Shown here: positions 46,501-58,209 of the stretch, one piece after another
Numbering within the stretch: position 1 is the first letter of the stretch
Layout of the letters: every line of letters starts with the position of its first letter
Position numbers and translations under genes: made by a program
Origin: Schizochytrium sp. TIO01
Taxonomy: Eukaryota > Sar > Bigyra > Thraustochytrida > Thraustochytriidae
Length of the DNA: 64,000 bases
Direction of reading: 5' to 3'
NCBI GenBank assembly: GCA_004764695.1
Contig: SMSO01000007.1
Coordinates: forward strand, 451,501-515,500
Notes under the pieces: generated by a model
Databases searched by the model: none
What the model saw: only the letters and a program-made list of their open reading frames with translations
What the model was told of the DNA's origin: nothing

Positions 46501-49069
46501 GGTAACTCCAAGATTGGTTTACAAAAGTGTAAAGGACCAACTACATCACAAGAGGCCCTGATGGCCTAGGATCAGCACCACTATTCCTACTTTCACATTA
46601 ACGAATACATAAGTGCTGCAAAGGCATTTACTTAGGATACGCCATGCGGTTTAAAAACTTCTTCCATTGTTTACACCAATTGTGTATTAAAGGCCCAATG
46701 TCAGCTAAATAGGGACATGTGGCATGTCCTCGCGGCAAGATAGACGATAACACAGAAAAGACTTTCAAACGCTCCAGCAAGAGTGTCCATTAGGCAAGAA
46801 ACTTGGTGGAATCGACCCGGCAATGAAAAGCAAGAAGGCTGGGTAGCTCGACACACAATAATATTAATTCTCGCTGATCGACTGAATGCTTGGTTTTAAA
46901 ATCATCATGAAAAAGGTGATAGATGAGGTTAGGAAAGAAAACTAACCTTCGAAACCATTCTCTCTTTCAATAGGTGATTGCTGTTCGTCAATAGTTTGAC
47001 TATATGGTAATGACGAATATTGAAAAGACGTATGACCATATTCCAAAGACCCTGGTTGTGTGAATCTGAAAACAATTACACATATACTTTAAAACACATA
47101 TACTTTAAAATATTGTGAAAAAGGTCAATTAGATAGGAAGCTCCTCGTGCTTCAATCTGAACCATGTCCAGAATGTAACTTTATCTACCACTATTTGGTT
47201 TCTGAAAAGCTTCAATGTTGTATTATCACAGAGCACCAAAGAGTACTTGTTCATCTCTAGTCGACAAATTATCAGTGACCACTTTAAAGTTCAAAAGCCT
47301 TGCTGAGAACTTGCACACGCCTTTAGCGTGTTTCCAAAAGTCTATTCCCCAAATCTTTCTCAATCACTCCTCAGAGAAAGTTGAAACGCAAATGGGCCTT
47401 TCTCAATGACCCACGTATAGACAGTATATAGCATTTAAAAGTAAGTTTATTCCAAGAACTGGAGACGAAACAGATGTAAAGCTTTTTGTTTCACGGATTA
47501 TAGAATAACATACTTTGCGAAATTCTGAGGCGCGTAGTTTTAAATAAAGGTAGCCATATTGGTGAGGGGCTCAGGAACGGTTCGAGTGCCTAACATTAGT
47601 TTGAACAACCCACACTGAAGTACTTTGCACTCTCATTTCTTCTAGAAACGTCAGGGAAATAGATATTAATAATCTCCTTTCTATCATGGTAAATATTGGG
47701 AATCAGGACCCATGGTAATTGCTATGCTGAGATCTCCCTTCTAAAGGATTGCGAACAAGAAATTGCTAGCAACTATGATGTACTCTAAACAATCACTATT
47801 TACATAGAACCAGAAGTACACAACCGAATGGGTGGTTATAAACTCAAGCAAGTGATAAACATACACATTGAATAGAAGAAGTATACTGAAAACCAAGTTA
47901 ATGGCTGAAGAGATATGTCAACCCCAATTCTTCAATTATATGCAGTGCAGATCAAGTCGGTCTCAATCTCTTCATTATCTTACGTTAGCAAGGGAACCTT
48001 CACCTTTAAAGTCAACCTTCAGCTGGCTAGATTCTTCTCAAATGAAATCCAGAGTATGAAAGCCGTCAATACATGACTTGGTTTACACTAATAGTATATT
48101 ATTAGGAAAGGTGTCAATTGAGAAAGCAAAGTATTCCAATTGGATTGAATTCAAGGACATATAACCCTAAACTATTCATGAGGAAACTCATGAGGTTCGG
48201 ATTTAAGAATTTCTGATTTATCCGCAATACCATTGGTGTTAAGCGTCTTTCTCTATCTTGAAGCATACTCAATACTCGAGCAAGCTCTTTCCATGTGTCT
48301 CAAGAGAGCTATAATATGTACTTTTGTGAATGAAGACAGAATATCCCTCGATATGTTCATAACTTAGGTTGACCAAAGCTTGGAAACCCTATATCGAACA
48401 GATAGAAAAATGACTCCAGCTAGATTAAGCGTTGTAGTACAGCAAACTTTAAGTCATGCACATGGATCTGTAGGTTTTGCAGCTCACAAAATTCAAAATA
48501 TTATCGGGAAAAATCTAGGTGTAGAGCCTCTTGGCTTAATTTATTTTCACGATAGTTTTTTAAAGGCTGTACAAGCAAAATGTATATTCGGGACTGGCTG
48601 CCATTATTTTCTTCAAGTCAACAGCAACAAACATAGAACTTGTTTCTGCTGCTGTGACACTTGCAATTATGCGGAACACCGCTTCTCCAGCCATAGCGAC
48701 TTACTTGACGAGTTTCAGTTTACGATCACAATCTAAACGAACTGCAAAATCGTGTTTTTTAAATCGCCGAGCAGCCAAGTTGAGGTTTTGTCTTCAATCA
48801 TACGTCGAAGAATCTCCGAACGGAAAAACTGCTTTTCCAGGGTCACCCCAGGTCGATAATATTGACACAGTGATATTTAAAACGGGTTGCGCAAGCTGCG
48901 GATGGCATTGCTTTTCTTAGCTTTGCTTCAAACCAAGACGCATGAACAACATACACATTTCTTCAGAACTTCAACTCCAGAGGCTAATTTGGTGTGTGGA
49001 AACGTCACTAAGCTTGAGCACAGTAAGCTTGCGAGGACTTACTTACCTGAAGTCTTCTTCATTAAGACT

Positions 49070-50194
49070 ATGCTCCGGTCGGTGTTTTCGCAGACTCTAG
49101 GTCGCGCAAGCGCCAATGCACCTTTGCAGAAGTGGGGTCGAGCACTCTCGTTTCAGCCTCGACCACGCTCAGTGACCTTTTCGGGCGAAAACAGCGATCG
49201 CACTGACCTTGGTTGGGCAGTTGCCGCGTGCGGAATCGTGCAAGGCAATCGTGAAGCACTCTGGAATGTTGCATGGAGCGAGCTTTCGAAGCGCAGCCAG
49301 AACAATGGAAATGCTGCTAGCCAAGAACACATTACTCTTCAGGTAGAGGACCAAGTACTCATGATGGATCAAACCACCATGGATAAATCTACTTTTGTAG
49401 AAATTGCCCAGAGTGCACAGAGCGCTATCGCTACAAACCCGGAAAAATCGACAATTTTTATGGTTGATGGCGTCATTGGAAGTGGCGTAGGGGCTCATAT
49501 TCGGGCTGTCACAGATGATGCAGCCACTGCTGGCCTTATGACTCTCATGCTGCGAAAGGCCCACGCGCCTCAAGAAAACGAGTCTTCCTCTGAAGACATT
49601 AGTATTACTTCTCGACCAGATGTCGTTTTGGTACACTCTGTTGTACCTGATGAGGAGGCACCTGGTGCCTACTGTGCTTCTTATGGCAAAAAGGTTGCCG
49701 TCCGTGGTAACGTTGGTTTTCAGCCTATCGCTGTAGCCCTCGCACAAGCTGTGAGCACAATCCTCACGGAGCGCAAGCGGGATCCTACCTTGTGTTTGCT
49801 TGGCAACCTCTACCTTAGTGGCAAGGAGTCGTCATCGTGCGATGCATTTATGGGTGTTGAGAATGTTGACGAATCTTCTGCAACTGTTGCGAGCCACCAC
49901 CTGACATGGAACTGTGAAGGAGTTGCACCCTTGTGGAACTGCATTTCGCAATCTAGCGAGCCAGAGCTTGTGCATCTTCAGGAATCCAGCGGCGAATATG
50001 TTTGCCCTGGGCCTGAGTTCACTCGCCAACGTCTCGACAGAATCATCTTCACTGCCGAGGATTCAAACCTTACACCCACAGAAACATGTGTCAAGTCAGG
50101 TCGTTTTGCTCTCAGTGGCACAAACCAGGAGCGTGTCCTTTTACAAGCATTGGTCCACTCAAGCGGTGTGGCTGTGCACCGTGGTTTGCCCTAA
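49070..50194 (+). CDS. Divergent PEPCK-like protein, probably a mitochondrial pseudoenzyme
   Basis: The 374-residue protein starts with a mitochondrial-type presequence (MLRSVFSQTLGRASANAPLQ, then more Arg). The body follows ATP-dependent phosphoenolpyruvate carboxykinase in order and spacing. STIFMVDGVIGSG near 127-139 matches the family's VVDxFxG strand. RPDVVLVHS matches the KPDFIVMNG-type strand. LLGNLYLSGKESS at 243-255 sits where GLSGTGKTT should be. WNCEG at 280-284 and SSEPEL match FNFEGG...EPEI. RIIFTAEDSNLTPTE at 324-338 matches the VIFLTADxxGVLPP segment. The MKKG lysine, the MHCSAN histidine, a canonical P-loop and the GDDEH metal site are not visible, and the family's last 150 or so residues are absent. 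No PEPCK activity is expected. The assignment is by eye from remembered motifs. An in-frame upstream ATG at 48902 would add 56 residues, but the presequence favours 49070. Confidence 0.62.
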   Translation: MLRSVFSQTLGRASANAPLQKWGRALSFQPRPRSVTFSGENSDRTDLGWAVAACGIVQGNREALWNVAWSELSKRSQNNGNAASQEHITLQVEDQVLMMDQTTMDKSTFVEIAQSAQSAIATNPEKSTIFMVDGVIGSGVGAHIRAVTDDAATAGLMTLMLRKAHAPQENESSSEDISITSRPDVVLVHSVVPDEEAPGAYCASYGKKVAVRGNVGFQPIAVALAQAVSTILTERKRDPTLCLLGNLYLSGKESSSCDAFMGVENVDESSATVASHHLTWNCEGVAPLWNCISQSSEPELVHLQESSGEYVCPGPEFTRQRLDRIIFTAEDSNLTPTETCVKSGRFALSGTNQERVLLQALVHSSGVAVHRGLP

Positions 50195-52743
50195 GTAATC
50201 CTGCAAGGGGCCGATGCTGCGCCCGTACCTTTTCTTTTTTACCTATACAAAAAATTCTTTATTCGATGCTTGTCCTGTTAATAGATGAAGAGCTACTGGA
50301 ATTCACCTGTATCTGTCAACCGGAGGCTACATTAAATTAGTAAATATGGCCAATATAGTTATTTCATATGTTCTATTTCTGCTTTGGCCTGGCTTCATGT
50401 CACACAATTTTTATGGTTTATTTTCCTACATGAGATGATGGGCCTAGTGCCAAGTGTATATCGAATCCATAGATTGTTGGTCTCTGCGTTGTCTCTCTCC
50501 ATCTATAACTCTACAATGGCTCTACCAACATAAACTGATATTCCTTGCGTAGGACATAAAGAATAAAACATGTACTGCTTCCCTACAATTTCCTACATTT
50601 CCGTAAACCTGGTTCCCCATTCCCTCACATGTCAAATCGCCACGCCTCCCTATTGCTTTCTTCAATTAGGCCTAGGTACTACCAGATTCTCCGTTTTACT
50701 AACTCAGACAATCTAGCGCTACACCTACACCCTGCCGACCCTACGTAGGATAGGACACTTCTTTGTGCAACGAAGTAATATTCCCTTTACAACTACACAT
50801 TAGTGTATCAACAAATGACCACCATATTCGAGCGTACCTTCCTTTTCTTTCTCCAGCAATATTCCTGCTATCGCTGCACAAAAATTGGGGTTTGAGCTGC
50901 TCTACCAGATAACTAAGCTAGTGAGTTTCATTGGAAAAGTAAACCCCATCATCGTGCGGCCCTTGCCTCTGGGTTGACCTTGCTCTGAACAAGCAGGGAC
51001 CAGTGATCCTCGCAATCATTACCACGCCGCTCTCATTGTCCAGCCTCCAAATCCTGCGCTCGACCCGTTCATTCAATTTTCGCAAGCGATGTGTTGTAGA
51101 TGCTGTGAAGCAAAGGAGCAGACCTCTGCCTAAATTGCCTCGAGCATACCTTCTCTTGGGTGTTGACCTAACGAGACGTGGTGGAGGTCTACTTCGATCT
51201 TGAACAAGATCGCTCGGGAGCTGCAAAGGCCCTCTCTAATCTCACCCCCACGTCCTGGTGCATCTTAAAGCCCATCGATCTCAAGGTAGTCTCGAACTGC
51301 CAAAACCTCCGCCATCCATTATCTTAGTCGCCTCCATTGAATCGTGGGTAACTTAGAACAATGCAATCAACTCACACAAAGTCATGAACCACCACCGGAA
51401 ACCCGCAGCAGCCACGTTTTATGGAGGCTCGCCGAGGTGTTGGTCTCTTCTTCCGCGTGCATCGCAGTTTGGAAACAAATGCTGAAGACGGCCTCGGAAA
51501 GGCTCGATAACGCTAACGATGTTCGCCAACTTTGTTTTACATTATTTTCATAAATCGATCTATCCATTTGTTCATCGAAAAGTTGCACATCTTTGCTACC
51601 ACAAGTGCCGATAAAAATAATGCAACTAACTACCGACCTGAGGGCCAACCTGAATATTATAGACAGAGAGGCCAGTCAGTCAGTCGGTAAGTCTGTTGGC
51701 CAGTCAGCTCAAAAGCAGCAACAGCACAGGCGAGTCCTTTTACCGTTGGGCCCTGATCTGGAGCAAGCTGCCCTTGGAGTTTTAGATCTATCGTAGGTCG
51801 GTTCAGAGATTTGTAACAAAACATTTTCTGTTCATATCCTTCAGCATTTCTTCACCTATAAACAACTTGAACGTAAACATACAAAGAAGCAATCGTCGCC
51901 ATAGCGAACGCTCTGCTATTGTACCTCAACTCTCTCTATGAGACGGAATCATCGACTATGGACATCGCAAAGCTTCGCGCCAAAACATACAGAAGAAGGC
52001 AGGCAGTTTCACTGGTCAGCTGCGACTAACGGCGGCGGCGTCGTTAGTCCAGCTTATACTTGTATCAACCCGTTCACAGCCAAGAGGCCGTCGTTAGGTC
52101 GTTAGGTGAAGAAGAACGGTTGCCTTCTATCTGGGGTTAGGTAACTGCTAAGGTCTGCGTGAGTGGGTGGATAATGATAAGAAATATTGTCAATAAGGGA
52201 ATAGTTAAGAAAGAGTGATAGTGAGGTTGATAATGGCTATGAAAAGCGTAGAGCGCAGCAAACGAGGATCTCGGAAGCGGGTCGAGCTCCTGGAGCGTGG
52301 CGGAGTCGGAGAGACTTTGAGAGGCAGCTGGGGCAGTCTCGAGTGGCTGCTGGGCCTCGAGGACGCGCTGAGCGTTGTTTGCTTGGCTGGAGGCGCGGAG
52401 ATTGACTGCATTACACACGTGCAGCAGTCCCAAAACCTAACGACGAGTTCGCTCAGGTTTATTTACATACATACAATACTTGTCTCGGCAACCTCGTGGA
52501 CTCTGACCCTGCTCTGCGACGAGCAATCAACTACACTGTTCGTAGTTGAGCGCAATTGTGGACGCAAGTTCTTGTGCTTTGCAGCGAGAGCAGCAAAGCT
52601 AGCTCCAAAGGAGTTGCAGGCGGGCAAACGAACTATTCAATCAGCTCGATACTCTCCGTCATCATTCACTCCATACAAATACTTACGGCAGGATAATTGA
52701 CGTGCGAGAATTGACGCAAGACGCTTAACACCACGCTACCACA
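50195..52743. other. Intergenic region between the PEPCK-like and LisH genes
   Basis: This contains the 3' end of one gene and the promoter of the next. An open frame at 52215-52700 ends 44 bp before the LisH ATG but has no domain and no credible composition. A run of CAGT units lies near 51673. Nothing else was recognised. Confidence 0.6.
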
Positions 52744-54702
52744 ATGTCCGAGGGCGTCCACGCCGCCAAGGAAGTGGCGCCCCATGAGGTAGTCCTAATC
52801 ATGCTACACTACCTTCGCAGCAAAGGTCTTAAGAACAGTTTTACCACACTGCTCGCTGAAGCCAAGCAACACTGGAAGATCTCAGAACCTAGTCCTGGAT
52901 CCCTCCGTGATCTAGGTGCCATCCTTCAAGATTACCTGCGCCTTCGTGCTGAGAAACTCCAAAATGCATTAGCTCTCCGTGACTCTGGGCTGCACAAAGA
53001 GACCTTAGATTTCATGGAAAAGCTGTCTGTACTTGTGCAGGACTACGCCATCGTCAAAGAACGTGCTCTTGAGCGTGTCTCGAGCAACGAATACTCCGAC
53101 CGTCGCGTACGCATCTCCTCAAGCAATGGTCCCATCAACGGCAGCGGGAATGAGATGGACCACAACACTAGCAACAGTGGTGCTGGAACAACAAGTATTC
53201 ATAATGGCAGCGCATCAGCTGGAGTCCATACTAGCTCAGGGTATCCTGGTAAGAAGAAGGTTTCTGCAGGTGCCCAAAATGTGCCGTTGTCTCAGATGCA
53301 CGGGAGCAGCGACACAAAGTCGTCGTCGTCAGCCTCTCTTTCTGAAGTCGTAGGATCCATGACAGCGCAGCTCAAACAAAGAAATGGCAAACAGCAACAA
53401 CATCAGCAGGTCTCCTCCGGCGCGCACTCCAAACAGCAGCAACCGCATAAGTCGCGAAGCAACAACGGTTTTACCGGATCATCGCACTCGATGAGCGATG
53501 GCGAATCATTTAGCTCTCTCGGGCATACGCTTAATTCGAGCAGTGCGTCATACATGAGTAGCAGAAACCTACCGCCTACCAGCAACAACAACCCTTCGTC
53601 GTCGATGAATAACGGAGGTAACAATCATAACCTTCAATCAGGCGGCAACGGGAGTGGCGATGTCTCATCGAACAAGCATCTGAGGCAGAGGTCCCAGGAG
53701 GATATGGCCGCCCCTTCTCTGCCAGGTAGTAACTCCATGTCTAACATCGGTGCCTCCGGTGGTCACAATGGCGGCGATTCAACACCGACAATGACCCCGC
53801 GGCGATCAAGATCTGGACGCCCCATCCGTCCTCCTTTGATGTCTGACCAAACCCCACCGACAAAGACAAACCTGAGCCATTCAGTTTTGTCATCGTCTAA
53901 GCCATCTCATCTTAACGATAGTTTGACCTTCAGCAACATTAGCTTTTCTAATGCTTCGCCAATTGAGAAGGATTGCAGCACATCTCGCATCCGGATGACA
54001 CCCTTACATGACCATGAACTCTCTCTTGGTCCCTTAGAAAATACGTCTGGATCGCCCATTTTCACCTTTGATTTTGATAACGGGCGCACGAGCCGCAGCG
54101 TCCTTGCTCCAGGTGACGAAAGTCTGGGCTCAATTCTGGATGGCAACTCACTTCTTGGAAGATCTAACATATCTCAAATCTTGAGAGAAGATTCTTCTTT
54201 CAACACTGGGCTTGACGGTAACCAAACGCATAGTGTGGCACCACTTAATGTGACTGAAGCCTTGAGAGCAGCAACTGCTGGCCTTAATTCGGTATCACAA
54301 AGCACACCTCAGAAGCTGGTAGGTCCCAAGTCTGCTGCCTCCCATCACCGCAAGAAAAGTGACCACAGCAAAGACGAACTTGATAGCAGCAGCTCAGCTC
54401 GTCGTAAGCGCAGGATAACACCTTCTTGCATTTCACCAAATGTGAATAACAGCCCCCCTCCATCATCATCATCCTCAACATCATCTAATTCAAACAACAC
54501 TCAAGCCAAACGAAGGAAAACATCCACAAGCTTTCGCTCACCAATGAGCACAGCAAGCAACAGTAGTCGTAGCCGTCGGGGGCCTTCAGGGAGCCCTATG
54601 CCGACCAAAGCTGGTGGACCAGCTTGCGGATCTGCAGCAGGAGACAAACTTGCAGTTGGCGTAGATGTGGACTCTTTCTTGTCCAAGGTCGCGTACAACT
54701 AG
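52744..54702 (+). CDS. LisH-domain nuclear-type protein, Ser/Asn-rich (NPAT-like N-terminus)
   Basis: This 652-residue, intronless frame starts at an ATG with good context (CACAATGTC). Residues 14-46 form a LisH motif (HEVVLIMLHYLRSKGLKNSF onward), a dimerisation module. It is followed at 55-75 by a helix, LRDLGAILQDYLRLRAEKLQ. The pair resembles the N-terminus of animal NPAT, a histone-gene coactivator, but LisH plus helix also occurs in many unrelated proteins, so this is only a lead. A second helical segment covers about 80-115. Residues about 120-560 are disordered and rich in Ser, Asn, Gly and Gln. Basic clusters ARRKRRITPS and AKRRKTSTSFRSP look like nuclear localisation signals. Several Ser-Pro and Thr-Pro sites (SGSP, TPRRSRS, STPQK) could be CDK or MAPK targets. 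The extreme C-terminus DVDSFLSKVAYN is ordered-looking and may be a docking motif. Confidence 0.85.
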   Translation: MSEGVHAAKEVAPHEVVLIMLHYLRSKGLKNSFTTLLAEAKQHWKISEPSPGSLRDLGAILQDYLRLRAEKLQNALALRDSGLHKETLDFMEKLSVLVQDYAIVKERALERVSSNEYSDRRVRISSSNGPINGSGNEMDHNTSNSGAGTTSIHNGSASAGVHTSSGYPGKKKVSAGAQNVPLSQMHGSSDTKSSSSASLSEVVGSMTAQLKQRNGKQQQHQQVSSGAHSKQQQPHKSRSNNGFTGSSHSMSDGESFSSLGHTLNSSSASYMSSRNLPPTSNNNPSSSMNNGGNNHNLQSGGNGSGDVSSNKHLRQRSQEDMAAPSLPGSNSMSNIGASGGHNGGDSTPTMTPRRSRSGRPIRPPLMSDQTPPTKTNLSHSVLSSSKPSHLNDSLTFSNISFSNASPIEKDCSTSRIRMTPLHDHELSLGPLENTSGSPIFTFDFDNGRTSRSVLAPGDESLGSILDGNSLLGRSNISQILREDSSFNTGLDGNQTHSVAPLNVTEALRAATAGLNSVSQSTPQKLVGPKSAASHHRKKSDHSKDELDSSSSARRKRRITPSCISPNVNNSPPPSSSSSTSSNSNNTQAKRRKTSTSFRSPMSTASNSSRSRRGPSGSPMPTKAGGPACGSAAGDKLAVGVDVDSFLSKVAYN

Positions 54703-56885
54703 GAAGAAGCTCTTTCGCCTCCCAGTCCATATTTCCAAAGGTAGCCGTTCGTCCGATCGGCACATACTCAATCTAATCAAACGCTACACAATGATACCTG
54801 GTTGCCGCTACTACTTAGATGCCTTCCTTCGCCGCAGAGATTTTGATGTAAGTGTCCAGTTCTTGCAGACTCTCTCCAAAACTACTACTATTACTTCTTC
54901 TACTACTACTATTCTCTTCGTGTTTCAGCTGAAGGGTCTCATCAACTTTCTTCATTCTGACCTGGAAAAGTATTTTGCCGATGCAAAGCTTCAAATTTTA
55001 AACACAGCAGCAGCCAGATCCCACCCCCCTCTAAAACTCAACCAAGCCCGCGCGCCTTCGTCGCATGGATCGATGTGTGATAATCGTACATATAATAATA
55101 AATTCAATCAAGCCAAGTTCTCACCTGATATCAATCAACTCTTGACGTATCAATCCTCCGTGCAAAATCAAAACTTGCGTCCAATTGTTCATGATGGAAA
55201 CATAGTTGCCTCTCATACGAGATTGAAAAGTTGGAGTTATGACCGACATTGCATTGTACCATTCATCACTACTTTTTCACCGCATCATAAATAATTATTG
55301 CTATCGAAGTAAGTTCTATGCATTTCCTAGCTCCTGCTTAGATCCTTAGCATGAGTTCGCAAACCTCACTTCCAATCCATGACAAATGCACTTTTCGCAG
55401 GTCTAGAGATTCATTCTTTCATGAACACGCCCTGAAGCAAACTTCACGTCACTCGAAGCAAGCAATTGCTCTATTTAATAATATTTAGTTAGGTTCAGAA
55501 CTGCAAAAACTTAATTATTTGGGATTGGAAAGCTGTTCATTATTGAATTCAGACTATTGTACGTTGGCTACGCCAGCACTTTCTGTTCAACTTGAACCTT
55601 AGGTACCTATCACAGCCCATACTCCGTTTCTTGGATAGGCTATATATAACTTTACAGGCTACTGTAATGCACAATTCTTATTATTCATTCTCGAGAAATA
55701 TTTTCCATTTCGGTGGTTTGCGTTTCCTCCCAAGCTCCTGGTTAACTCTTTCTGGACCCAGCCAATTAGATAACGTGCAATGTCTCCTACTTTAAATCCA
55801 AAATCGGAACTCAGGTTTCGAAGATGTTCTTGACAAAGCACGCCCGGTTGGCAGTGGATATATCTTCGTTCAACGAAATTCGCGTGTAAACTTTAACTCC
55901 GCGAGCGAGGAGCCCTTGCATTGGCCGTGTTTGGCTGCAGTGATTCCTACACGTTGCTCACGTTTGTTTGGAGCCCGTCACAAGCCTCGCGTTTTCGAGG
56001 CTCTCTATGTGCACGTACACCCTGGGCCAAATCTCGAGTTCTCGGTCTTCGAGTTGCTTTCCTATCTTTTCTTTCATGCAAGAGAGGGAGGAGGATCTTG
56101 GACCGCTCAGCGTCGTCTCGCCGTCTCTGCTTTCCGCTCTCTACTAAGAATTGGGGCAAACACGATCTGATACATGCAGACTGAAGATGCGGCTGAAGGG
56201 ATCTTCACGTCGTTTGGATGCAGCGCAATTGTTCAAGGCTTGAACGCAATCAGAAAAGGATTGGACCATAAATGTGCGAGGAAATCAATGCGTACGTAGA
56301 TAAATAGCTGCGTTCTTACTACCTGACTGAACATTTATGTAATTATAGAAATCAAGAAATCAAGAGACCAATCAACCAAACTAAAACAAACCAGAATTTT
56401 TTTAAATAAATTAAATGCAATTCAATTAAAAATAATAATAAAATAATAAATAGAATGAAAACAAAAAACCCAGGCATATCTTCATATCTTCGCCTGTTGC
56501 TTTCTTCGATTAGCAACGAGTATTGCATTGCTTGTGGCGCAACGTAGAATCCCGAGCGCGAAGAACAGCGCAGACGAGCTCAGTCTCTACAATCTGCTTC
56601 ACCCAGAGCGTTCTTTCATGCAATGCTTTGAAGGTCACTTAAGAAGAAAAGAAAAGAAATGAGTGGCAGGTGAACAAGCAAACAAACAACTCGAAACAAA
56701 CATGCCTGGTTCGGAATATCAGGTGGCATACGCACGTACGCCACTTCGTCTTTCCGAAGTGAGCTGACTTTGGCAATTCGCAGTAGCGAATCAGCAAAAG
56801 GCCAGCGAGAACTTTGTTGAAGTTTGTTGAAAGGCCGCACGAGCCTCTCCAAAGTCCCTCTTCAGAGACTTGGAATCGGGCTGGC

Positions 56886-56920
<35 letters not shown>
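56886..56920. repeat. (TTGC)n array, inverted relative to 57177-57344
   Basis: About nine TTGC tetramers. Their reverse complement is the unit of the AAGC array about 255 bp downstream, so the two can pair. Confidence 0.95.
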
Positions 56921-56921
<1 letters not shown>

Positions 56922-57176
56922 ACCCATGAACCAAAACTATGCACCAACAACAGCAGATTGACAGGAGAAGCTCCTAGAAATTGCAAGCTTCAATCAGCTG
57001 CGCTGCTGCACGTCTGCGTGGCTTCGAGCTGGTCTGCGCGGCCCTGCGTGCCTGGGCAGGCCTCCTGGAGACCAGTTCGCGGCAGGCAGTTCGGCGCTTC
57101 ACGGCAGTTCTGGCGTCGGCATCTTCCTCGTGCACGATCGTCATCAGGCAGGCAAGACCTGAGTTCGGAGGCGCCA

Positions 57177-57344
<168 letters not shown>

Positions 57345-58037
57345 CTTGAGGTTGTAGCGATGGTTCATGCCTTTAACCTGACATCGTTGCAGTGGTGCTC
57401 CATGGGCAACCAAGAGAGCGTGCCGAGCGAGGTTTGCCGCAGCAGCTCAGGTTGCGTGCAAGCATTTCGTCTTGGAAAACGGCCTCCGGTTTCTACAGTT
57501 CGTGATGGCCTGTGAAGGTCTGTCTGACTGTCTTGCCTGGAGCGGCATGGTTTCCTGGGGGCTTTGTGTCTCCGTTTTGCTTGGTCTTGGCGCTTGCTGC
57601 GACCAAGTCGAGCGCATCGCCATGCACACGAAGTGCCGTGCCAACCTACCTGCTGTTTCTGGCGAACTGCATAAATCAAGCTGGAGGAGATAGGAACTGC
57701 TTGGTCGTACCGAGCGCTCCCAGCGAGTCCAGGATGCTGCGGATTTGCAACGTTGAGGACGCTCGCTGCCTAAATTTGTACTACTACTGCTTTGCTGTCG
57801 GAAGCGGCATGAGGAAGAGCGAGATGCCACAAACTCAAACAAAGATCGCAGCTGCTGCTGAGTCATCCAACCTGGTAGATCAGCGGGAACCAGATAGCGA
57901 GCATGCAAGAAAACCTGCAGGGCAAGGATCGTGCCGACTTTGCTTCATCTGCCACGCCCATCTGCGTCTTGGATTTTGTCTTCTCGTTTGTGATTCATGG
58001 CTTCAAGACAATTTATAATTAATTCATCATAATTTAT

Positions 58038-58038
<1 letters not shown>

Positions 58039-58082
<44 letters not shown>

Positions 58083-58084
58083 TT
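58039..58084. repeat. (ATTT)n microsatellite
   Basis: About eleven ATTT tetramers in an AT-rich patch. Confidence 0.95.
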
Positions 58085-58166
58085 AAAATAAATAATAAAA
58101 AAGAGAAAACATATTGAATAAATAGCTCACTCAGTACCAAAGGGCCCTTCAATTAGAGCAAAATAC

Positions 58167-58209
58167 TTTTTTCTTTTTCTTTTTCTTTTTCTTTTTCTTT
58201 TCCTTTTTC
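58167..58209. repeat. (TTTTTC)n hexanucleotide repeat
   Basis: About seven TTTTTC units. This is the complement of the GAAAAA repeat at 5368. Confidence 0.92.

Larger units (their letters stand above)
36912..49069. other. 12 kb intergenic desert; left half microsatellite-rich, right half AT-rich and plain
   Basis: No supported gene. From about 36.9 to 44.6 kb it is crowded with microsatellites and GC-rich patches. From about 44.64 to 49.07 kb it is AT-rich with almost no arrays, apart from a 15-bp duplication (ACATATACTTTAAAA) near 47091. Open frames such as 43907-44443 (-) and 48380-48736 (+) lack domains and are contradicted by overlapping frames. Confidence 0.65.

Noticed and set aside
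48380-48736. 118-codon frame upstream of the PEPCK-like gene
   Set aside because: No recognisable family, overlapping frame at 48654-48920, and AT-rich non-coding surroundings; too weak to call.
52215-52700. 161-codon frame just upstream of the LisH gene
   Set aside because: No domain, odd composition, and competing minus-strand frames over the same bases; probably promoter or leader DNA.
54665-55294. 209-codon frame overlapping the end of the LisH gene
   Set aside because: It overlaps in another frame, then runs through Thr/Ser-rich low complexity; more likely the 3' UTR of the LisH gene.
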